A stretch of 64,000 nucleotides of DNA from Escallonia rubra (Eukaryota; Streptophyta; Magnoliopsida; Escalloniales; Escalloniaceae). Positions 11,616-22,600 of this stretch are shown here, one piece after another. Where the stretch lies: the NCBI GenBank assembly GCA_033065855.1, contig JAVXUO010000733.1, positions 62,001 to 126,000 of the forward strand, given 5' to 3'. Each line of letters opens with the position of its first letter. Position 1 is the first letter of the stretch. A program made the position numbers and the translations under genes. The notes beneath the pieces were generated by a model. It was not told the DNA's origin. It made no database searches and saw only the letters and a list, made by a program, of their open reading frames with translations.

Positions 11616-12099
11616 AACTCTATTAAAACATAAGCTTAAAAATTACCACCATCAAAATAACCCATGTTACATAGGTTAGGGTGAAATTACAATCAATGAT
11701 ACTAGTTTCAAAAGGTAAAGTTGTATTGATCCGTTAAAAAAATATACTTTTTTGTCTGTGTCATCAATACGTATTTTTTAAATTTCAATACTGCCCTTAT
11801 TTTGTATCTACAAGGTATATACTATATAAAAAAAATTACAAATCCTAATTATTCAAATCCGGGTTTCAACCCAAATTATCCTGCCACGCTGCTGCCGGAC
11901 CTTCCTCGGCAAGCACTCATCCTAAAAGTTGGCAAACTGGCTAAGTCCCACCACCAACCTCATCCCGGTGCCGGCGAACGTCAGCCTCCATGTTATCCCA
12001 CCATATTCAGCCGCCTACACTGCCATAAACGTCCTCGATAACAGCACAAACATGAAGATTCCAAAGCCGCCAAATCAGTCATAAATATGTAACATTAGT

Positions 12100-12100
<1 letters not shown>

Positions 12101-12130
<30 letters not shown>

Positions 12131-12139
12131 GTGTGTGTA
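12101..12139. repeat. (GT)n microsatellite
   Basis: Nearly pure GT dinucleotides with one GA interruption, inside the Helitron candidate. Confidence 0.9.
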
Positions 12140-12981
12140 GGCATGTTAACTAAAGGTGTGGTGGGTCGTGGAAGGATGATTGATGGCGATTGTGGCTATG
12201 GAGGGTTTATCTGAGGTAGTGGTGTGCCCTCTGGTGGCAGTGGGTGAATTGGATAGGTGGTGGGCTAATTGGACGCAGTGGTTGGCTGATTACCCTAACC
12301 TCAAGGTCAACAGACATAAGTGCTATTTGTTCCGCCTAATGGACAGACGTGTAATTTATCCTAACCTCAAGGTCATGGGTGCAATTAACCCTAGAGTTTT
12401 CTTAAACTCTCAAAACCTTATGCCGCAGGTAATATTTTTTTTTTCCTTTTTATTCTAATGATATAAGTCTTTATTTGATGAATAATCTGAATTATATAGT
12501 ATTCTTGATAAACTTTTGTTCAGATTGTATTTATATTAAACATGTAACTCGTATGTAAAAATATAGGGTGAAAAACGTAAGTTTGTGAATATTATTGAAA
12601 TTACTTAGCTCATTACAATTATCTGAAATCAACTTCACACATTTATTTCGTGGTATAGATTTCAAAAGAAAACACACATGCACACATGTATATAGACTTT
12701 TTTAGATGAGTAAGTTTGGTATTATCATGTAAGTCTGTGTTAAAAATAAAAGTTCTTACTGTACTATTAAGATGAACAAAGTCGTGCTAGATAAGAATAA
12801 AAGAGAGCTTTAGAGTATATTATAGATTCTTTTATTGAAAAGTAGAAAAAAGAAAGTATAATTAAGAATAAACGTTGTTTTAGACAAATTGTGCTCGAGC
12901 ATTGGAACTTAAGATTGAAAAAGTTGAAAAAATATTTGTTTTGTGTTTTAATATTAAAACAAGAGATACATGAAAATTATA

Positions 12982-13263
12982 TTTCTTTCGTCCCAATTAT
13001 TAGATCATATTTGACTGCACGTTTATTTAGGATATGAGTCTTATTATATAAGTTTTTCATTCTATCTCAAAAGAGAGAGGGAGAGGAAGAAAGTGGTTCA
13101 GTAGAAGGAAATGAGTTGGCGGAGGATTAAATGTGGAGAAATAAGTAGAATAAAAAAATTGTACAAAAAGGTAAATCCGATTGCAACTTCGAATCTGGAA
13201 TTCAAAAGAATCAAATAGGAAAGGATACTTTGAATTATTTTTTTTTCCTTGGGACAGAGGAAG
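12982..13263. mobile_element. Stowaway-like MITE remnant
   Basis: The left end TTTCTTTCGTCCCAATTATT and right end CCTTGGGACAGAGGAAG are inverted relatives of the CTCCCTCCGTCCC terminus of plant Stowaway (Tc1/mariner) MITEs. TA lies on both sides (12980-12981, 13264-13265). Length is about 280 bp. It is nested in the Helitron candidate. Confidence 0.65.
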
Positions 13264-13753
13264 TAATAAACTAGATCATTACCAAAAACAAATAAACTCC
13301 ATGAAATATTTTGACCCCCAATAACCATCGCTACAAGTCTTATTATCCGATAAAGATCTGTATTATAAATTATTCTTTATGAACTTTTTTGGGTTTGTAT
13401 TTATATTATTAATCTAATGCGTATTTTTTTTATTATTATTATTACAACCTAATGCGTATGTATATAATGTGAAAAGTTAGGTTTTTAAACGGTATTGAAA
13501 CTACTTCGCTCGTTACCATCATCTCATATTAACTTCACACATTTATTTGGTAGTATCCATTTTTCGGGTTTAAAAATAAGACTACATTTTCTACAATGAA
13601 CTTTCTATACTTTCGAGTATTTGATCAGGAGCTAATAACTGATTTACTTATTATGGTTTAACTGTAAATTCATATTAATTAATTTCAATTATGGTTTATA
13701 ACATTTTTCTTTTGAATCACTACATAACGTGCAAAGCACGTGATATTTACTAG

Positions 13754-14954
13754 TTATTTTGAAACGTTTGGATCAAAATGAGACGTGTCATACTGGAAAC
13801 AACGTTTTAAGTCGTCGTCGTCCTTTTAGAGCGACCAAACTATAGTGTCGGTAGATAAATAACAAGAAAAAAATGGTACCACATAAAATCATTATGAGAA
13901 AGAGATAACAGAACCGCGAAAGAGTGGAAATCTAAAGAAAAGACGTAATAAACTACCAGGTCCTTAACAAAACTGTCTCAGTTGTTGGTGTTCACATTTG
14001 GTACTCGCAAAGCGCCTTCTCGCAAAGTTTCCACGGGTACATCTCAAAGGATGGTCCAAAACACTTATGGACAACCAATCACACGCGTTTGAACAGTATA
14101 CCTTGACCGAGACTATTAGTAGTCTTTGTGTAAAGGTGGTCCAAAACTGTTATGAACGACCAATCATCAACATTTGAATAGTTTGCCTTCTCCAAGACTC
14201 TTAGTAGTCTTTGTGGTCCGATTTCCCATTTGCAAGGGTATGAACAAATAGATCATTTGTCTTTAGTGCTTGAAGTGACTTTAATTTGGAAAGTAACATC
14301 AATTGAGCCGGTGTATATATATACGGGTGGTTTTTGTGTACAATTCAGTGTCACAATCATCATTACTGTATTCGTATACTAACGATGACTTGTTCGTCTT
14401 CTGAATTTACAGCTGATAGCTTAATGAGTACAAAATAGGTACAAGAAATCTTTGCAGAACTGCCAAGATATGATTGCTTGGTATGTTGAATATGCTTGGC
14501 CTATGAAGCATAATATTTAGGCTGCATTTATCCTAAGGACTGCACTACTTTGGAACGCTGTAACTCATTTTGACATAATTGGCTAGTGGTGCTTCTCTAT
14601 TAACGCCCGCTTGATGGGCCGGATCAACCTGGTCTATACCATCTTAAAGTATCTAGTTCAAAATGATTAACTTTCATAGAGCAAACTCTGTAGGTAGCTC
14701 TCCGTATTGCCCCCTCCACAGAGTTCCTTGACAACAGGCATAAGTAGCAGGCCCCTTCAGCTGAAATGCTGAACTAGAGTGATCTAATCTACTCCAAGAA
14801 AAAAGCTGCTTCCTGGCTTCCATTACGGCGGCTCTTATTGCATAGTGCAAAAGTAACGGCGGTCACAAGAAGCAGACAGTTTTGATTTAATGAACTCAAA
14901 ATTCAAACTACGATGAAGAACTATGAATCGACATCACACGGTTGTTGTGACCAC
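13754..14954. other. Intergenic DNA with a ~95-bp tandem duplication
   Basis: About 14045-14135 and 14140-14225 are two diverged copies (GGTCCAAAAC, TTATG, ACCAATCA, TTTGAA, TTAGTAGTCTTTGTG). A TATA-like TATATATATA at about 14316 precedes a short ATG frame that stops quickly. I recognise no gene. Confidence 0.5.
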
Positions 14955-15011
14955 CTGTAGCAGAGCTAATGGGTAGCACCGGTGGGCCCATGCCCACCTG
15001 CTTCTCCATCT

Positions 15012-15013
<2 letters not shown>

Positions 15014-15044
<31 letters not shown>
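15014..15044. repeat. (TA)n microsatellite
   Basis: About 15 TA units just inside the proposed left end of the hAT element. Confidence 0.9.
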
Positions 15045-15048
<4 letters not shown>

Positions 15049-16532
15049 CACATCCAACAATAAAATTGCTCACCTAAAACCTTTAAAAATAATTTAAGGA
15101 GATATCTTTTTAATCTTTTGTATACGTTAGAATACCTAAAATTTTAAATTTTTTTTAGAAAAACTGAGTATCCTTTTTGTCATTTTAAATACAAAATTTG
15201 CACACAGAAATACAAAGACCAAACAACAAATATATAAAATCAATACAGAAAAAGGAAGAGATAAAGACTTTCTTGGGTCAGTGTGTTTGTTTCCATTTTC
15301 CAAAGCTACTAAATATTAAAATGTCTCTCTCTCTCACCCTTTTCCAAGCGACAGACGGTGGGACTGCAGACAGGGACAAACCGAGAACCGGCGCCTTGGT
15401 CCCTTCACGAGCCTCAGTCCTCTCGCCGGTCCACCTCCGTCGTAGACTGCGTAGAGTCAATTAGTTAAGACTTGACTCAATCGACTGATGGATCGGTGGT
15501 GCTTCTATAGTTGTGTTGTTGGCCAACGGCACCTGCAGATCAAGCCGTAACAGGCTCATAGTCGCTAGTCGCGGCAATTTTGACGTCAAAGAAAGGTAAA
15601 CTCTGGTTTTTTATTGTCTACAAAAAGATTTTAAGTCATTGAACAGTTGAACATTTTCTCAATTCTAAGTACTTAGACTAGATTTTTATTTCAGTTTTGA
15701 ACTTGACATTTTGGAATTTGGCAAATATTGCCTCATGGGATTTATAGTTTAGATTGAGTTTTGAAGTTGGGATTTGTAGTATCCGATTAGAATTTGGCAA
15801 TTGCTGCCTACTCGTGGTGGCCATCGTGGATTGGAAATGGCGGAAGTTTTTATTTCAGAATGAGATTTTTACTTGGGAGTTTTAGTTTCAAATTGATGGC
15901 AATTGCTGCTCATGTAATTGAGAATTAGGAATTGGCAATTGCAATTGCAATTGGGGATTGGGAATGGACAAGTTGGAACTTGGAATATACTGCTCAACGA
16001 CCTAGACAGCTATTGTAAATTTGGAACTTTTAACCTGGACAATTCAAACTCAGCACTGTATATATTTTGATTTATCCAATGTAAAGTGTACTTAGATTTA
16101 ATACTTCCGGTGCATATATGTTGTCTATTTGTATATTCGGTGCTATCACTTGAACAAGTTTATGATTTGTATACAGTCTATCCAGTGTATGTATATATGA
16201 CTGTGTACATTTGATGATTGTTTATATCCAGTATTCATGTATTCGGTGTATATATTAAAGTTTTGCAGTGTATATATTATAGATTTACACTATATATGAC
16301 AGTGTATATCACAATATATTTTACAGTGTGTGCAGTGTATGTTACAGCATATATATTACACTTACAGTGTATATATTATACATTACTCAGTATAACAGCG
16401 TGTATACTACACTATAACAGTGCATATTATGATGTGTATTTGATACTTGTTTATAAATTACAGTGTATATATTTGATTCATCACTTATCAGATGTTTTTA
16501 AATTGGTATAGGTTTCTCATAGTATTTGAATT

Positions 16533-19065
16533 ATGTCAAGATATTTTCAAGTAATTTTGGGTCCAAATCAATCGTTTGTTAATGAACAAAGTGTTGCTAA
16601 TGTTGACGGGCAACCTCCTTTGAAGCATTATAGAATGGGAGGTATTCCAACAATGCCAACTCGACTGAAAAGACACCAGAGGTTAATTCAAGCATCTCTC
16701 AGAAACGATCAGAGTTAAATGCTTTGGCGATGTCCCTACTTCTACTCCTAGTGTCTCGATAATGGCTATTCCTACTATTTCAAATGAAATTATTTGGTAT
16801 AGGGGATTACGTATTCAAATATGTGATTAGAACCCCAATGACGAAGATCGCATTTATAGGGAATATCTACTCAAGGATCCTTGTCAACCTCATAAGCACA
16901 CCTCTCCACAAACAATTTTGAGGAAGAGAAAACGACACTTCAATAAGGCTTGATTCAAAGAATACTCAACTTGGTTGGAATATAGTGTAGCGAAAGCTGC
17001 ATGTGTTTTGCCTCTATTGTAATTTTTTTAAACCAAAGGAAGAGCAAGAAATAGAAAGTGGCTATTCATTTGTTGTAGACAGATTCAACAATTGGACGAG
17101 TAGCGATAAGTTTGAAATTCATGTTGGAGGATGTTCTATCTTTCCTTACCAAGCTCGGAGAAAGTGTGAAGCTTTATTATATAAAAAAATAATACGTTAG
17201 AACTTTCCTCCATAAGAAAGTTGGTCCTAATCGAAGTGAGTATTAGATGCGTTTAAATGCATCACTTCTATGCATTAAGTATCTCTTACGACAAGGACTA
17301 GCTATTCGAGGTTATAATGAATGGGAAAAATCTAATGATTGAGAAAAAATTATTGAACTCTTAAAGGCTCTTGCTAATAGCAATGATGCTATCAAGAGCC
17401 TTGTGTTAAAAAATGTTCCGTGAAATGACAAGCTAACTTCTCCCAGTGTCCAACAGGATATTGTAAGGTTTTGTGTCGCCGAAACTACCTTAATAATTAT
17501 GCAAGAGCTTGGTACTTCTTTGTTCTTTATCTTGATTGATGAATCTTGTAATATATCAACTAAGGAGCAAATGGCTGTTATTTCTCCTTTATGAAAGACG
17601 GGGCCAAGTTGTTGAACAATTATTGGTCTTGTACATGTTAGTGATACAAGAGCCCTGTCACTAAAGAAGAAATTGATGATTTGTTATGTGAGCACAAACT
17701 AAACATTGCAAGGTTGCGTGCGCAAGTTTATGATGGAGCAAGTAACATGCGAGGTGAGTTCAATGGCTTAATGGAGCTTATCTTAAAGGAGAATGGGGCG
17801 GCATTTTACATTCATTGTTCTGCACGTTAACTTCAACTTGCACTAATTGGTGTTGCCACAAATCATGACTTAGTTGAAACTCTTTTCTTGACGGTTTAAA
17901 GTGTGGCATGGTGCTTCTTGTAAACGTTGTGATATGCTCAAGAAAAGCAAACTACTTATGTACTGAACGCACTTCTTATCGGTGAACTTCAAAGTGGGCG
18001 AGGATTAAATTAATAAACTATGTTTAAAAGGGGGTAGGGGGTGGGGGTTGATACACATTGGAGCTTGCATTTTGGTACTTTGGTGAGTTTGATTGCTGTC
18101 TTTTCTGTTGCTTGTAATGTAGTTTATGATATATCATGGGATGGAAGCAAGGAACAAAAGCGTGAAGCAAGATATTTATTGGCAACAATTCACTCTTTTG
18201 ACTTGGCATTATCTCTATTTTTAATGGAAAATATCTTGAGTATCACCAATACGTTGTCACGGGTATTAAACGTAACGAACAAGATATTGTGAATGCCATG
18301 GATCGCGTCAAAGTCTGCAAGTTACAACTTCAAACGATGAGAGAACATGGGTGGGATGACCTCCTTGATGAAACTTGTTCATTTTGTAACAAGCACAATA
18401 TTGTCATTTCTAATATGGATGCAAGGTTCGAACCCATCTTTAGATCCAAGCGACACACACATGGAGTTACAAACCAACACCATTACCAAGTGGAGTTGTT
18501 TTACCCGGTCATTGACATGCAACTTCTAGAGTTGAACAATCGTTTCAATGCAGGGAACATTGAATTACGTTTTTGCATGGCGGCCCTTAATCCAAGTGAT
18601 TCCTTTTCGCTGGACTTACAAGAAAAAGTTGATTCGGCTCCCCAACTTCTACCGACCGATTTTTCAAGTATGGAACTCTTAATAGTTAACTATGGGCTTG
18701 ATACTTACGTCATGGATATACGTGCTAACAACGAGTTCTCAAGTGTGACAGGTATTACGGGTCTTGCAGAGAAGATGGTTAAAAAAGAAGAAAAATGTTT
18801 TGTATCCATTGCTTTACAAGCTTATAACTTTGATCCTAATTTTGCATGTCGCTAAAGCAAAATGTGGAAAGAGCATTTTCTGCTATGAACATTGTAAAGA
18901 CCCGATTGCGCAATTCAATTGGATATAAGTTTATGAATAATTATATGGTCACTTATGTCAAAAAACAAAAAGTTGTTTGATGGTATTCAAAGTGATGTAA
19001 TTATTAACCGTTTTTAGAAGATACGACCTCGTCGTGGTCAATTGCAGAATTTCGCGGTTCATAGT
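16533..19065 (+). pseudogene. TTF-zinc-finger hAT transposase pseudogene
   Basis: Fragments in different frames follow the order of plant TTF-type zinc finger hAT transposases. A TTF-like segment (LYCNFFKPKEEQEIESGY) lies near 17010-17070 and leads to HVGG and RRKCEALLYKK. DUF4371-like sequence follows at about 17220-17850 (FILIDESCNISTKEQMAVI; VYDGASNMRGEFNGLMELI). The long open stretch 18289-18855 holds FCNKHNIVISNMDARF and LFYPVIDMQLLELNNRFN. The C-terminal hAT dimerisation signature (VERAFSAMNIVKTRLRN) lies near 18866-18916. Many stops and frameshifts (for example near 16718, 17200, 17340, 17830) rule out an active enzyme. Confidence 0.85.
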
Positions 19066-19489
19066 TTAATGTATGATGAACTTTTGTGATAATTTCTCTC
19101 TTATATATTCAATACCCACCTTGAGTAATATTCTGGCTCCGCCACCGGTTGTAACATTGCATTATTGGTGTATGAGGACAAGCGCGCATTGTGAGGAGAC
19201 AGAGAGACTCTTCTGCACACTTCGCCATTTACGATCACAAATGCATAAACACAATGTTAAAGGGCGATGAGGATGGAGGTGGTCCTCACTCCTTACTAGA
19301 TCTCTTGCGACGTTATTTTTTCTCCAACCCCAACTGTTAACACTTATAGCGAGACCTGGCAGAAGAAGATACAAAAACCCACAAAATAAGGTCCGCAAAT
19401 CCACGTTATCGATCATCAACCCAGCATTCATTACAACGCGCTAAATTTTGCCAAACAGAAACTGAAAAGGTGGTGGTGGGTGGGGGGAA

Positions 19490-19632
19490 CTAATCACTTG
19501 CAGATCCATCATCTTCTTCATGTTCTGACACAACCTTCTCTATAAACCTCTTCCTGACTCCTTCAAGGACAGCTTTTCCTCTCTGGCCATCATTGAGTAC
19601 AGGATCCGACTGGCAGAAAACTAGTGCAACAC
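19490..19632 (-). CDS. Phosducin-like gene, exon 4 and stop
   Basis: A 143-nt exon after acceptor ATATTCAG. It begins VALVFCQSDPVLNDG, as expected after RCTPEG, and ends in an acidic tail at TAG (19492-19490). It lies 6423 bp from exon 3. Phase and family match both support the join. Confidence 0.88.
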
Positions 19633-22600
19633 CTGAATATGGCAAGACGTGAGATTGTTATCAGTACATACCGAAAATGGGACAGCACGTGAAATGTCAA
19701 AAAAAAATACCTTATCACAGACAGTATCATTATGGATTACAGTGAGAAGCTATAAACCAACTTGTTTCAATTTGATGGCAAGGTGTGCGGAGCACTGTAT
19801 TGCAAGTTGCCACCCACTCCCCATATCCCCCATCACCCCTCCCCGCCAAAAAATGGAAAACGAAAATATACATCCCCAGTAACTTGTTTCAATATGATGA
19901 AATGCCCTCCTGATTTAGAGCATCCACATTTCTTCTCTCTAGATCAGTTGCGCTTTCCTCTAAACCATCTAGCAGGAGTTAGTAATCATTCCTCAAAATT
20001 TTATGGATGGTAGCACCAAAACCCCGAATGCAACAGCCATGAAATTGCTATGCTCCTTTTTCTTTGCTGACTCCTACCTGTATCTAGGAGGAGCCTTGAT
20101 CTCAGCCAACATTTTACCAAGACAGCTGTAGTTCAAATGGCAAAACGTCCATGACCAATGTTTGTGTGGTGGTGTAGGGTGTGGGTGGGGTGGGGGGTAG
20201 CAACACTCACTCCGTCTCAGATATGCAATCTGCAAAAGAAGCCTACTAATGATCGAATAAGTATATGAAAACAACTGAAAAAATGCTAGAGGGCAAAGCT
20301 GATGATATTTTTAGATGCGCCAGTCACAATTTATACCCACAATACATAACCAAAGATAAGTTGATGATTGATTAAAAAGAACCATACTGACTTTTTCAAA
20401 TAACACCCCAGTAGCCGCTGGGTGGCACCTGCCCACAACATGACCTACTCTGGCCAATAATGGCACTAGCATTTTGGTCAAACCACGCCATTTAAATAAT
20501 AATCCATCGAAAACTGAATAGATATGAACACCTAACTATCATATAGAACCTAAGCTTCATATATCAAACACAAGGTTATAAATCCAAGGATAGTCACAGA
20601 TTCCAGGTCATTAAATGGAACTAAATTAGTGCTTTCCAAAAGCTAACCTTAACCTATGGTTGCACTAGACAAAATTGATATCACTTGAAGCCTAAAGACT
20701 AAAGTCTTTTTTTTTTTTGGTAAAAAATGTCCTTTGTATTGCATTGTGAATATATACATCACTCAGTATCAAACTTTTACATTTTGCCTGATTCTACTAT
20801 ACAGCCTTTATTCCACATATACATTCAGACTTCTAACATTTTCTCTGCATCTATTCCCCATGCCCTGCATAATGCATTATTAAAGACTAAAGTCTATCAT
20901 CACACAAACTGTAATAGCTCACCACTGATGCATCGAAGATTCCATCACAAAATTTAACGTATTTTCTATTCTACCCAGTTGGGAAGTAAATGTCTATGGA
21001 CGGTAGTCGTCTAACAACATAACCCATATCTGGACGTCGTCCTCTTCGTGCGTTCCTCCCCGTTTCTTAACTGTACCAGTGGAGACATGTTGCGAAGACA
21101 AAACCAAGAGACGCAGCAAAATTAGATTGGCAAAACACCCCTAATCGAAATCCATTTAATCTAATAAAACCTACCTAATCTTTCAACAGAGTTGTCAATT
21201 GTCATCCACCTGACCATGTCATCGCTTGGAACTGCCTAAGCGAGCCTTGGGTCTACCGGGGGGGGGGAACGAGGGTTTCTTTTGGGGTGGGGCACGAGAG
21301 AACTAAACAAGGCACAGAACATCTCGGATATGTAATCTACACAGAAGCCCAACAGAGTCCAAAGTTAAAAAGTAAGGTGTCAGAAATCATGCTAGAGGTA
21401 AAGCTGATAATAGTCTCTCACTCTACACTTTAATTTTATACCTTTATATTACTTATCCGACAATAAGTGTAAGATGCTAAATCCATACCCTGTTATTAGT
21501 AGCTAAAACTGCATTAGTAAGAGAAGGGATCTAGCATTGTCCAGAATACCTATGGATTTTAGTAGCAATTTTCTCTCTCTGAAGCTTTAGCAAGAAGCCA
21601 GGAACCCAAAGGCCAACTCTAAAAAATGTCTAGTAAAATGCAATTACTAGAATTAAGAGCTCACTAATCATCAAGAAGACTGCAATTCATGCTACTGACA
21701 CTATCCAATACTTTCAGACATATATTGATGCTTTAAGATAACACTAAAAGTTGGCTCAAAAACCACTAAATATAACTCTTGCTAAAAGTTGGCTCAAAAA
21801 CTACTAAATATAACTCTTGCTAAAGCTGGCAGTTTAAGCATCTCCTAGCAATACACTAAATTGAAGATAACAAAATGTTTTCTACTGGCAGTCTAAATAT
21901 CTCCCAGAAATTGCTGATGGCGCCTGCACGCATGGCACGGCAGTATAATGTGTGATCATAACATTGAAATTTAATCCATCCAGAATATGTATATGAAGTT
22001 ATGAACACCAAGTTCTTATATACGATATAAGATTCATATAACTAGAAAAATAAAAATACGATCCCAGTCCCTGAGGTAAAACTAAATGTCCAAGTTGTTT
22101 CTAACTAACTGTTGATGCCGAAAGATGGTTCGCATGCCACGTGAGGTGCCACAAAGGATACAGTCTGCGTTGGCTTCCAAGTAGACAAAGTGGGAGACAG
22201 CAAGGATGGAGTAAGGGCTGAGAGCAAGGCTCCCCAGACAGGTCGCAAGGGCTGGCAGCGCCGCGCAGGCAGGGTGACGACGAACAGGGCCAGCGGTCGA
22301 CAGTCCGTGTCAAGGGTGCAGCGTCAAGAGTCCGATGTCAGGGGTCCAAATGTGTTTCTCTCACTAGAACTCCAGAGAGAATGGGTTTTAGAGAGAGAAA
22401 GTGAAATGTGGAAAATGAGGGAGAGGTCTTGAATAAGCTCCAGAATCCACTATATATAGGCACAAATATGCGCGTGTCATCAGCTGACACGTGTCGTCCT
22501 GCGGGAGTGACACGTCGCCGTATAGGGTCCCGCGATCTTGATTGTCCGTCGAATTGCCGGTCCCCGTGTTCGTGTCGTCCTGCCCTTGCAGCGTCCCTCT

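Larger units (their letters stand above)
11807..13753 (+). mobile_element. Candidate non-autonomous Helitron (1947 bp)
   Basis: The 3' end has the Helitron layout: a hairpin ACGTGC-AAA-GCACGT at 13727-13741, eight bases, then CTAG at 13750-13753, followed by T. The proposed 5' end is TCTACAAGGTATATACTATA at 11807, preceded by A, giving the expected A|T insertion context. No Rep/helicase ORF is present. Inside are a GC-richer stretch (11880-12060), a (GT)n run, a diverged duplication (about 12460-12670 versus 13340-13570) and a MITE. The 3' end is well supported; the 5' end is inferred from TC plus the TACTATATAA-like start. Confidence 0.6.
14955..19147 (+). mobile_element. Decayed hAT-superfamily DNA transposon
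   Basis: The left end CTGTAGCAGAGCTA (14955) and right end CTGGCTCCGCCACCGG (to about 19148) are inverted relatives of a CAGNGGCGGAGCCA terminus typical of this plant hAT group. The transposase pseudogene lies between them in the right orientation. A leader exon, a donor near 15595 (AAAG|GTAAAC) and an acceptor near 16512 (TTGGTATAG) suggest the usual non-coding first exon plus intron. A clean 8-bp TSD was not found, so the exact ends are uncertain. Confidence 0.65.

Noticed and set aside
12180..12458. 92-codon ORF in the Helitron candidate
   Set aside because: No similarity to Rep/helicase or any family I know, and it includes an internal repeat (CCTAACCTCAAGGTCA twice).
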